A stretch of DNA of 64,000 bases from positions 310,001 to 374,000 of the forward strand of contig NZ_JAOEAL010000001.1 of assembly GCF_029835735.1 (NCBI RefSeq), given 5' to 3'. The first letter of the stretch is position 1. Each line of letters starts with the position of its first letter. Positions 9,143-16,376 of the stretch are shown in pieces. The notes below the pieces were generated by a model. That model worked only from the letters and a program-made list of their open reading frames with translations, was not told where the DNA came from and searched no databases. A program made the position numbers and the translations under genes. Source of the stretch: Shewanella sp. GD04112. Its GTDB lineage: Bacteria > Pseudomonadota > Gammaproteobacteria > Enterobacterales > Shewanellaceae.

Positions 9143-9164
9143 AGTAAACTCAATAGTGTAAAAT
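9143..9164. promoter_or_regulatory. Second, degenerate copy O2 of the TetR operator
   Basis: AGTAAACTCAATAGTGTA matches the first 18 bases of the upstream palindrome at 15 positions. The two sites start 39 bases apart. It lies 30-50 bases before the TetR start and would suit autoregulation. Confidence 0.6.
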
Positions 9165-9193
9165 CTCGGCAAATATTTTGATGGCATACCACA

Positions 9194-9805
9194 ATGGCAG
9201 AAAAAACAGTAAAACTGACACATTCCCAACTGAAGCGTTTGGCGATCCTCGACGCGTCACAGGAAGAATTTATGGTCAATGGTTTTGCCGGCGCCAGCAT
9301 GGATAGAATTGCCCAGCGTGCCAATGTCTCCAAGCGCACGGTTTACAATCATTTCCCCAGCAAAGAAGTGTTATTCGAGGCGACAACTGGTGACCTGTGG
9401 GCGCGCACTAAGGAAGCGGCCACCTTGGCATTTAATCCTGAGCAGAGCCTCGAATCACAATTGCAACAGATTGCGCGTCGCTGCTGGGAGCTGTATCAGC
9501 AACCGGATTTCCTGCGAGTGGCAAGGGTAGTGATGGCCGAGTTTATTCGTTCACCGGTTCAAGCGACCGAGGCCATGGAACGATTAGCTAAGCAAGAAGG
9601 TGGATTAGAGGCGTGGCTTGCCGGAGCCGTGGCCCATAAGGCATTAAAAATCGATAATATTCCACTGGCGGCAACCCAGTTTTGGGGCATGTTTAAGGCC
9701 TTCGCCTTTTGGCCGAAATTGTTCCATTTGAAAAATCACGATGAGCAGCGGCAAGAGATCATTGATGCCAATATCCGTATGTTCCTCGCCATGTATCGCG
9801 CTTAA
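9194..9805 (+). CDS. TetR/AcrR-family transcriptional regulator
   Basis: A 203-residue repressor-type protein. The N-terminal helix-turn-helix spans about residues 15-60 (RLAILDASQEEFMVNGFAG, then DRIAQRANVSKRTVYNHFPSKEVLF, the classical TetR recognition helix). The C-terminal ligand domain resembles the TetR_C AefR-like type (DFLRVARVVMAEF). It should bind the palindromes at 9104-9164 and control itself and the divergent MBL-fold hydrolase. The ligand is unknown. The gene ends just before a strong bidirectional terminator. Confidence 0.92.
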   Translation: MAEKTVKLTHSQLKRLAILDASQEEFMVNGFAGASMDRIAQRANVSKRTVYNHFPSKEVLFEATTGDLWARTKEAATLAFNPEQSLESQLQQIARRCWELYQQPDFLRVARVVMAEFIRSPVQATEAMERLAKQEGGLEAWLAGAVAHKALKIDNIPLAATQFWGMFKAFAFWPKLFHLKNHDEQRQEIIDANIRMFLAMYRA

Positions 9806-9822
9806 CTTTCACTTGTTTCAAG

Positions 9823-9860
9823 CATAAGGCCGATAACGTTTTCACGTTATCGGCCTTATG
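9823..9860. terminator. Bidirectional terminator between tetR and dcuB
   Basis: Perfect 17-base arms from CATAAGGCCGATAACGT around the loop TTTC, followed by TGTTTTA. It sits between two convergent genes and serves both. Confidence 0.85.
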
Positions 9861-9883
9861 TGTTTTATCGCCTCAAACCGTGC

Positions 9884-11227
9884 TTACAGTAAGGTGGTTG
9901 CCAGCAGATAACCGACGGTCGATGCTGTGCCCACGCCTATCAATCCCGGGATAATAAAGCTGTGGTTAATGATGAACTTACCAATTTTGGTGGTCCCTGT
10001 TCGGTCGAAGCCGATACAGGCCAAATCGCTTGGATAAGTAGGTAGCACAAAGTAACCATAGCTTGCGGGTAAAAAGGCAATCAACAACTTAGGATCGACA
10101 CCTAAGGCCAAGCCCATGGGCGCGATAGCCGTGAGCGCCGCCGCTTGGCTGTTGACCAGTTTTGAGATTAAAAACAGCACTAAGGCATAGGTCCAAGGTT
10201 GGTTTTGCACCAAATGGGAGAGGTTTTCCTTCAGTACATCCATATGGCTGATAAAGTAAGTATCACTCATCCAAGCCACGCCAAATACCGAGAAAATCGC
10301 TACCATGCCAGCTTTAAACACTGGGCCGTTGGCAATTTCTGTGGGTTTGACCTTGCAGCTCATTAAGATAAAAGCACCAGCGATCAACATCATCATCTGG
10401 ATTACTAAGTTCATCGATAGCGGCGCCAGTTTGCCCTTCACCTCAAACACTGGGCGCAGTTCGCTAAAGGAGCCAAGTAACACCACGGCGGCGATAGCGG
10501 TGAAGAAAATCCCCGTCGCCCAATAGGCTTCCTTAGGAAAGGTTTGATCCAGTAGAGTCTCGCTCTTGTCGTAGATAAGCGCCCTTTGTTCGGGATCTTT
10601 AATTCGCGCCTGAAACTCTTCGTCCTTATCTAAATCTTTACCACGACGCAGGCTCCAGAGTGCCGCCACTAACACACCGCAAAGGGATGCTGGTACAGAC
10701 ACCATTAAAATTTCCAGCATGCTGTAGGCATGGCCGACACCATGCTGCGCCGCCAAAATCGATACCATAGAGACCACGGCGACCGACACTGGGGAAGCGC
10801 AAATCGCCATTTGTGAGGCGACCGAGGCCACCGCCATCGGGCGTTCTGGACGAATATTTTTCTTCAGGGCGATATCGGAGATGATCGGAAACATGGTGTA
10901 AACCACGTGGCCGGTTCCGCATAAAAAGGTTAAGGTCCAAGTGGTGAGTGGCGCCAGAATGGTGATGTACTGTGGATGGCGGCGCAGTAAACGCTCGGCA
11001 AACTGCATCATCACATTTAAACCACCTGCGGTTTGTAACACCGAGGCACAGCCGATCACCGCAAGAATGGTGAGCATCACCTGTACGGGCGGTTGTCCGG
11101 GGGCGAGACCAAACACAAATGTTAGTAAAAATAAGCCAATACCACTTATCAGTCCTAGCCCCATACCGCCATAGCGGGTACCGAGCAGTAAACAGCCGAG
11201 TACGACAATAAACTCCATTAAAATCAT
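9884..11227 (-). CDS. dcuB: Anaerobic C4-dicarboxylate transporter, Dcu family
   Basis: A polytopic inner-membrane transporter of about 447 residues, close to the 446 of E. coli DcuB. Family members exchange fumarate for succinate during fumarate respiration. Twelve or so hydrophobic segments run throughout. Typical stretches are LCGTGHVVYTMFPIISDIA and SQMAICASPVSVAVVSMVS. I chose the ATG at 11227 because AGGGG stands 8 bases before it. A GTG three codons earlier is too close to that site. DcuB rather than DcuA is by resemblance only. The inverted repeats upstream (11316-11331, 11373-11382) could carry regulation. Confidence 0.9.
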   Translation of the reverse strand: MILMEFIVVLGCLLLGTRYGGMGLGLISGIGLFLLTFVFGLAPGQPPVQVMLTILAVIGCASVLQTAGGLNVMMQFAERLLRRHPQYITILAPLTTWTLTFLCGTGHVVYTMFPIISDIALKKNIRPERPMAVASVASQMAICASPVSVAVVSMVSILAAQHGVGHAYSMLEILMVSVPASLCGVLVAALWSLRRGKDLDKDEEFQARIKDPEQRALIYDKSETLLDQTFPKEAYWATGIFFTAIAAVVLLGSFSELRPVFEVKGKLAPLSMNLVIQMMMLIAGAFILMSCKVKPTEIANGPVFKAGMVAIFSVFGVAWMSDTYFISHMDVLKENLSHLVQNQPWTYALVLFLISKLVNSQAAALTAIAPMGLALGVDPKLLIAFLPASYGYFVLPTYPSDLACIGFDRTGTTKIGKFIINHSFIIPGLIGVGTASTVGYLLATTLL

Positions 11228-11315
11228 TTGATTCACCCCTGCGGAACCTGCCGCGCGATTTGCATTAGGACTAGCTATATTTGGCGCTATTGTGCGAGGG
11301 GAATGGATTTGAGAA

Positions 11316-11331
11316 CTTGCGCTGGCGCAAG
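11316..11331. promoter_or_regulatory. Inverted repeat between dcuB and the PrnB-like gene
   Basis: Arms CTTGCGC and GCGCAAG with a 2-base centre. A second palindrome, CTAGCGCTAG, lies at 11373-11382. Both are in the 283-base divergent intergenic region and may be regulator sites, but no factor can be named. Confidence 0.35.
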
Positions 11332-11510
11332 GTGTAAATAAAAAGTGGCATTGGATTTTTCATAAATTTGAGCTAGCGCTAGAAACGCGCGTGCAGAAGT
11401 TGCATTCTTGTTAACTCGGATACGCTAAAGACGCCAGTAGCCAAGTAAAAACGCGTCTATCAGTACTTGCTCCGGTAAAAATAACCATAACAATTTCCAA
11501 GGATGTCCAA

Positions 11511-12689
11511 GTGAAACCTGCCACCTATAACACCGAAGCTTTCGATGAGTGGATCCGCAGTCGCTTTGTGGAACTCAACTCCCTGCTCGAACAGCTTTAT
11601 TATCAGCAGACCGACCGCGCCAATGTGCAAGATATCGGCACCGAGCTTAAGCAAACATTAGAAAGTGAAGGGCGTGAGCTGATTAAGGCGCTGCTCGATG
11701 AAGGCAATACCGATGAAGGCTTCGACAGTGCCTTCGATCTACTAGGGAATGTCGGCCTGTATATGGCCGCCTGTCGTCGCCATGAGATTACCGAGCCGAC
11801 GCGGGAAACCACTTCGCCACTGGTCGAGGCGTCGGCGCTCGCTATGCATATCGGCGCCTCCATCGGTGTGACGCCACGCTTTGCTACTGCTCATTTGACC
11901 ACCCATAACCGTGCCCACAATGGTATCTACAAACGCTTTACCGATCTGCCCGACGAGAAGCTGTTTGTGGATTACAACACTAAGGGCATCTTGGCCTATA
12001 AGCGTGCCAGCGATGCCTTATTAAAAATTCAGCCCTTGGGGATCTCTCATCCTATTAGCCACGATTTGCTGCGGGTCGCCAAGCAAGCATTGCAGGATGT
12101 GATTGAGTCAAACCAGCAGTTATTCAAACGTTTAGATACCGACCGCTTCTTCTATTGCGTGCGCCCCTATTACAAACCCTATCGGGTTGGCTCAGTGGTG
12201 TATCGCGGCGCCAATGCTGGCGACTTTGCCGGAATTAACGTTATCGATTTAACTCTAGGTCTATGTTTTGCCAACGAATCGGCCTATTCGCAAATGCTGG
12301 TGGATAAGTTTTTATACATGATGCCAGAGGATCAACAAATCCTGCGGGAGTGTATGCGCCGTCCGAATTTGATGGATGACTTTTTACAATCCAAGGCCTG
12401 CGTGCAGCAGGATTGGTATCAGGAAAACCTTAAGCTGTTTATCGAAGTCTGTGAATTGCATGGCGAAACCGCCATTCAACACCACAATGAGTTGGTGACT
12501 AAATACATTGCCGAGCCTTCGGTGAATATGGAGCAGCAACATTTAGCCAAGGTCACCGCCAGCGGCCCACCGTTGCATGTACTGCTTGGCTCCCTCGAGC
12601 GCTTAAGGGATAGACGCGCCGCGGTATTGCGCAGCGATATTCGCACCCGTTATCACGATCTGAAAAAACTCAAAGACAGTTTAAGGTAA
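11511..12689 (+). CDS. PrnB-like / DUF1864 heme-dioxygenase-superfamily protein
   Basis: A 392-residue protein that resembles the monodechloroaminopyrrolnitrin synthase (PrnB)/DUF1864 family, relatives of tryptophan and indoleamine 2,3-dioxygenases. PrnB itself rearranges chlorotryptophan. Conserved stretches include TPRFATAHLTTHNRAHNG (a possible heme-ligand His region near residues 125-140), YFCVRPYYKPYRVGS-like YCVRPYYKPY, and YRGANAGDFAGINVIDLTLGL. The GTG at 11511 is chosen because AAGGA lies 7 bases before it and an overlapping ATG is in another frame with an early stop. It is followed after 4 bases by a kynureninase-like gene, so the pair may process tryptophan or a derivative. Heme binding is inferred, not shown. 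Confidence 0.8.
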   Translation: MKPATYNTEAFDEWIRSRFVELNSLLEQLYYQQTDRANVQDIGTELKQTLESEGRELIKALLDEGNTDEGFDSAFDLLGNVGLYMAACRRHEITEPTRETTSPLVEASALAMHIGASIGVTPRFATAHLTTHNRAHNGIYKRFTDLPDEKLFVDYNTKGILAYKRASDALLKIQPLGISHPISHDLLRVAKQALQDVIESNQQLFKRLDTDRFFYCVRPYYKPYRVGSVVYRGANAGDFAGINVIDLTLGLCFANESAYSQMLVDKFLYMMPEDQQILRECMRRPNLMDDFLQSKACVQQDWYQENLKLFIEVCELHGETAIQHHNELVTKYIAEPSVNMEQQHLAKVTASGPPLHVLLGSLERLRDRRAAVLRSDIRTRYHDLKKLKDSLR

Positions 12690-12693
12690 GGCC

Positions 12694-13818
12694 ATGCTGC
12701 TAAATGTAAAACAAGACTTTTGCCTCGCAGGCCCAGGCTATTTGCTCAACCATTCAGTGGGGCGGCCACTCAAATCGACCGAGCAGGCGTTTAAGCAGGC
12801 ATTTTTTGCGCCTTGGCAGGAGTCTGGCCGCGAGCCTTGGGGTCAATGGTTGGGCGTCATCGATAACTTTACCGCGGCGCTGGCGAGCCTTTTTAATGGT
12901 CAGCCGCAGGACTTTTGCCCGCAGGTAAACCTATCGAGCGCTTTGACCAAAATTGTGATGTCCCTCGATAGATTTACGCGAGATAGCGGCGCCGTGGTGC
13001 TGATGAGCGAGATTGATTTTCCCAGCATTGGGTTTGCCCTGAAAAAGGCATTGCCCGCAAGCTGTGAGCTGCGCTTTATTCCCAAGGGCTTAGATGTCAC
13101 CGACCCCAACGTGTGGGACGCGCATATTTGTGCCGATGTCGATTTAGTCTTTGTCAGCCATGCCTATTCTAATACTGGTCAGCAGGCGCCATTGGCGCAG
13201 ATCATTCCCCTTGCCCGTGAGCGCGGCTGCTTGAGTCTTGTGGATGTGGCGCAATCGGCAGGAATTTTGCCGCTGGATTTAACCAAACTACAGCCGGACT
13301 TTATGATTGGTTCGAGTGTGAAATGGTTATGCTCAGGCCCGGGAGCCGCGTATCTGTGGGTCAATCCGGCTATTTTGCCCCAGTGCCAGCCGCAGGATGT
13401 GGGTTGGTTTAGCCATGAAAATCCCTTTGAGTTTGATATCCATGATTTCCGCTATCACCCAACTGCGCTACGGTTTTGGGGCGGTACGCCTTCTATCGCG
13501 CCCTATGCGATTGCCGCCCACAGCATTCAATATTTTGCCAATATTGGCTCACAGGCGATGCGTGAACATAACTTGCAGTTGATGGAGACAGTCGTCCAAA
13601 CATTGGAGCATGAGTTGGTCTCGCCACGGGAAGCCGATAAGCGCAGTGGCACCTTGATCCTGCAATTTGGCGAGCGCCAAGCCCCCATCATGGCGGCGTT
13701 GGCGGAGGCGAATATCAGTGTCGATGCCCGCAGTTTAGGAATACGCGTATCGCCGCATATCTATAACGATGAGGCCGATATCGCGAAATTGCTGGAGGTG
13801 ATAAAAGCCCATCGTTAA
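12694..13818 (+). CDS. Kynureninase-like class V PLP enzyme
   Basis: A 374-residue fold-type-I PLP enzyme of the class V group. The PLP lysine lies in GSSVKWLCSGPGAAYLW near residue 212, which is like the kynureninase motif with SGPG. LVDVAQSAGILPLDL supplies the Asp that pairs with the pyridine nitrogen. The N terminus has an unusual LAGPGYLLNHSVGRP stretch where kynureninases carry GNSLG-type residues, so the substrate may not be kynurenine. It is translationally close to the PrnB-like gene (4-base gap). A tryptophan-derived pathway is inferred. It could also be a cysteine-desulfurase-like or isopenicillin-epimerase-like enzyme. Confidence 0.8.
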   Translation: MLLNVKQDFCLAGPGYLLNHSVGRPLKSTEQAFKQAFFAPWQESGREPWGQWLGVIDNFTAALASLFNGQPQDFCPQVNLSSALTKIVMSLDRFTRDSGAVVLMSEIDFPSIGFALKKALPASCELRFIPKGLDVTDPNVWDAHICADVDLVFVSHAYSNTGQQAPLAQIIPLARERGCLSLVDVAQSAGILPLDLTKLQPDFMIGSSVKWLCSGPGAAYLWVNPAILPQCQPQDVGWFSHENPFEFDIHDFRYHPTALRFWGGTPSIAPYAIAAHSIQYFANIGSQAMREHNLQLMETVVQTLEHELVSPREADKRSGTLILQFGERQAPIMAALAEANISVDARSLGIRVSPHIYNDEADIAKLLEVIKAHR

Positions 13819-13905
13819 CGGATTGAACAGGGCTTGCTCGAAGCGGCTACGAATGGGGTGCGCTAAGGTGACCTAGTTGCACCCCTATGCCGATATGACA
13901 TTACC

Positions 13906-13931
13906 CCTTAGCCTCAGGGTTGAGGCTAAGG
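13906..13931. terminator. Hairpin between convergent genes
   Basis: Perfect 11-base arms (CCTTAGCCTCA and TGAGGCTAAGG) with loop GGGT. It lies between the kynureninase-like stop (13818) and the convergent lipoprotein stop (13955). The following T-run is poor, so efficiency is uncertain. Confidence 0.6.
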
Positions 13932-13954
13932 TCATTTATGGCTGGCGAATATGT

Positions 13955-14278
13955 TTAAATGCTGTAGTTATAGCGGCAGAACATAGAACGCGGTGTACGA
14001 AGCTCAGGATTGCTTGGGGTGATAGCCAAATCGACGGGTAGCATCACTGCATCGACTACCAGTGAGCCGCCCATATCCACTAGTGTCAGAGGGATAGTAA
14101 ACAGCAGCAGAGGCGGAGCGGATATCGCGGATATCACCACACACTCCTCGCCATTATCGACAGCTGTTTGCACACTCGAAAAAGAGTGACCCCAGGTTGA
14201 ATCTGCTCCCATTCTCGACGTTACCGCTGCGCATCCACTGAGATACCCGCATACAACTAACCAAGCCAACCAACGCAT
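13955..14278 (-). CDS. YceK/YidQ-family lipoprotein
   Basis: A 107-residue lipoprotein with signal MRWLAWLVVCGYLSGC, where LSGC is a good lipobox. It contains the YceK/YidQ (DUF1375) pattern of a hydrophobic PPLLLFTIPLTLVDMGGSLVVDAVMLPVDL stretch (as two parts: LFTIPLTLVDM and SLVVDAVMLPVDL). The ATG at 14278 is chosen because GGAG is 5 bases before it. A GTG at 14284 overlaps that site. The function of the family is unknown. It is monocistronic. Confidence 0.82.
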   Translation of the reverse strand: MRWLAWLVVCGYLSGCAAVTSRMGADSTWGHSFSSVQTAVDNGEECVVISAISAPPLLLFTIPLTLVDMGGSLVVDAVMLPVDLAITPSNPELRTPRSMFCRYNYSI

Positions 14279-14462
14279 AACCACTCCATTGTTTATGTTT
14301 GAAAAAACGCATCGCTTCCATGTGGCTGACTCGTTTGATCGACTCAGTGTTCTGGTACTGCGGTAGCATAGCTGATTTTACTCGGCACAAATGTGCTCTG
14401 TTTCAATGGTTTGGCATTCTAATCAGATGCGTTTCGTTGTCAATTATTCGGCAATTACAGCC

Positions 14463-15710
14463 CTATGGCTCAAGCCTTTTGCGATTGAGGCGTTCAACAA
14501 TCTGGCTGGCATTGAGATCGTGGACGACGTTTATCACGGTGGAAGGTGCGTCGGTAATGGCGCCTATCACCACCAGAATGGGGATGGTTTCCATTGGTAA
14601 CCCTAAGGTGGTGACGATAAAAATCTCCCCGAGGAAGGCGCCGCCCGGCACGCCACCAATGATGAAGGCGGATAGGACGGAGATGAGTATGGTCACCATA
14701 AACACATCGACCGTGAAATCTAACCCGAGCAGAGAGTAGATAAACACAATCTTCAGTGCAGTGATAATGGATGCGCCGCCCTTATTCAAGTTCACCAGCA
14801 GTGGCAGGCTGATATCGGCGATTTCGGGTTTTATTCCCATCTTCAGCGCCGCCCTTAAGGTGACGGGCAGGGTTGCGAGGGAGGAAGTCGTGCCTAATGC
14901 TGTCACTGCGGGTTCGAGGGCGTGGCGCCAAAATTGTCTAATTCCGTGCATGCCGCCGCCAAGCCAGGCATAAAAGGTGGAGCCGACGGTGAGGTAGATA
15001 AAACAGGCTACTAAAAATAATCCCACGGCGCGGGCAAAGGTCACCACAAGCTGCGGATCTTGACTCGCCATGGTGGAAGCAAAGTAAGCGCCAAGGCCGA
15101 CGGGGGCGGCCAGCATAATAATGGCGACTATCTTCATGATGACGGTATTAAAACTGTCGAGTAGTGCCGAGACTTTACGGCCATCTTCTCCCGATTGACC
15201 TATAGCGATTCCGGCAATCACCGACATGATGATAAGCGCCAAGATATTGGATTTGGAGAGTAATCCAGAAAAGTCATTGGTGGTCAGCAGCGCCACAAAA
15301 TCCATCTTCCCCGAGGTGTCGCTAACGGTTTGATTAAGATCGAGGGTCACGCCTTGGGCTGGATCAAACATCAGTGCCAGTAAGGTGATGCCGACGGCGG
15401 GAATAATCGCCATCAGAATCGAGACGCCCATAATCGACACTAAAATCGCCCCAAGCTTTTTTAAGTCCGTCATGCGGGCAATCGATGAGGTTACGCTGAT
15501 TGCCACTAAGGGCACGATAATCATAAACAACAGATTTAAAAAGATTTGCCCTAGGGGCTTGAGCTTGAGCGCCAAGGATGGCCAATAGATGCCGATCATG
15601 CCGCCAAGTAATAATGCACTGAGCAGCACAATAGAGTCTTGATAGGGTTTGAGTTTTTGCCACATAGCTAAGCGCCTATTGTTATTTTTATCATTGTGTT
15701 GGTGAGTCAT
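14463..15710 (-). CDS. Dicarboxylate/amino acid:cation symporter
   Basis: An inner-membrane DAACS-family symporter of about 415 residues, likely importing glutamate, aspartate, serine or C4-dicarboxylates with Na+ or H+. Motifs are FLNLLFMIIVPLVAISVTSS, the serine-rich reentrant loop TALGTTSSLATLPVTL and a second loop SIITALKIVF with VPGGAFLGE. The C-terminal DAPSTVINVVHD matches the substrate site. The N terminus is uncertain: ATG at 15710 or 15665 (MWQKLKPYQ), or TTG at 15737. None has a strong ribosome-binding site. It ends 184 bases before the YceK-like gene. Confidence 0.88.
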   Translation of the reverse strand: MTHQHNDKNNNRRLAMWQKLKPYQDSIVLLSALLLGGMIGIYWPSLALKLKPLGQIFLNLLFMIIVPLVAISVTSSIARMTDLKKLGAILVSIMGVSILMAIIPAVGITLLALMFDPAQGVTLDLNQTVSDTSGKMDFVALLTTNDFSGLLSKSNILALIIMSVIAGIAIGQSGEDGRKVSALLDSFNTVIMKIVAIIMLAAPVGLGAYFASTMASQDPQLVVTFARAVGLFLVACFIYLTVGSTFYAWLGGGMHGIRQFWRHALEPAVTALGTTSSLATLPVTLRAALKMGIKPEIADISLPLLVNLNKGGASIITALKIVFIYSLLGLDFTVDVFMVTILISVLSAFIIGGVPGGAFLGEIFIVTTLGLPMETIPILVVIGAITDAPSTVINVVHDLNASQIVERLNRKRLEP

Positions 15711-16069
15711 TAGGAGCGCCCAAATGAGAGGAGTCAATCATGCAGCATGGACATGCTCAAGCTAGCGAGTCATTCGCATAAGCGCAAGAAGGGATTGGAA
15801 ATAAACTCTTTTTGGGTTTTGGGTAACGGTTAACAAGAGTGCTTGAGTCTATTCTGCATCTGATTTCGGACGATGTGACTCTTGTTAACATGATCGCTTC
15901 TGTTTAGGTGTATTAGCCGCACGGCGAGAGCACGTCAGTAGAAAGGTGTATTTACCTAGTTAGGCTCGTTTGTAACGTTGTGCCTCGTTCGTTTATTGAT
16001 TAGCTTACGCAGTCTGGGTTTTATGCAAACACCCAAGGCCAAAATTACTAGTTAATCAGGATGAATCAA
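15711..16069. other. Intergenic region before the small lipoprotein gene
   Basis: About 360 bases between divergent genes. I see no coding frame. TTGTTAACATG and AACAAGAGTGC elements at about 15830-15890 form an imperfect inverted pair (TAACAAGAGT near 15831 and ACTCTTGTTA near 15877). This may be a regulatory site or a hairpin in a leader. Confidence 0.4.
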
Positions 16070-16249
16070 ATGCTAAAAAAATGGATTGCGATACTGTTAC
16101 CCGTTGCCGTATTAGGTTTGAGTGGCTGCGCCTCGGTCAGTGATACTGATACCGATTCGACGGTAGCAAGCAGCGCCGAGAAGAAAGTCAGCAAAAAAGA
16201 TTGCAACAAAGTCATGACCACGGGTTCGCGCCTTGGTCGTTGCAGATAA
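16070..16249 (+). CDS. Small lipoprotein with TGSRLGRC tail
   Basis: A 59-residue lipoprotein starting MLKKWIAILLPVAVLGLSGC. LSGC is the lipobox. The mature part is short and rich in Ser, Thr, Asp and Lys, then ends with DCNKVMTTGSRLGRCR. That tail, with two Cys around TGSR, recurs in small secreted proteins of related bacteria from memory, and the Cys pair might form a disulfide. I chose ATG 16070 because AGGA stands 8 bases before it. An in-frame ATG at 16061 has none. Function unknown. A terminator follows 27 bases after the stop. Confidence 0.75.
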   Translation: MLKKWIAILLPVAVLGLSGCASVSDTDTDSTVASSAEKKVSKKDCNKVMTTGSRLGRCR

Positions 16250-16275
16250 TCAGCTTGATCCTGCATGTATCAGCA

Positions 16276-16305
16276 TAAAAAACGGTCCCAAGTGGACCGT
16301 TTTTT
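16276..16305. terminator. Rho-independent terminator
   Basis: AACGGTCC and GGACCGTT arms followed by TTTTTT, 27 bases after the small lipoprotein gene. An A-run on the left allows some action in the other direction too. Confidence 0.85.
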
Positions 16306-16376
16306 GTTTGTGGCATTTGCTCAACCCGCCTTAAGGGAAGGCTGAACACAAGTGATTGATACCTTTTAGCCTGTTA

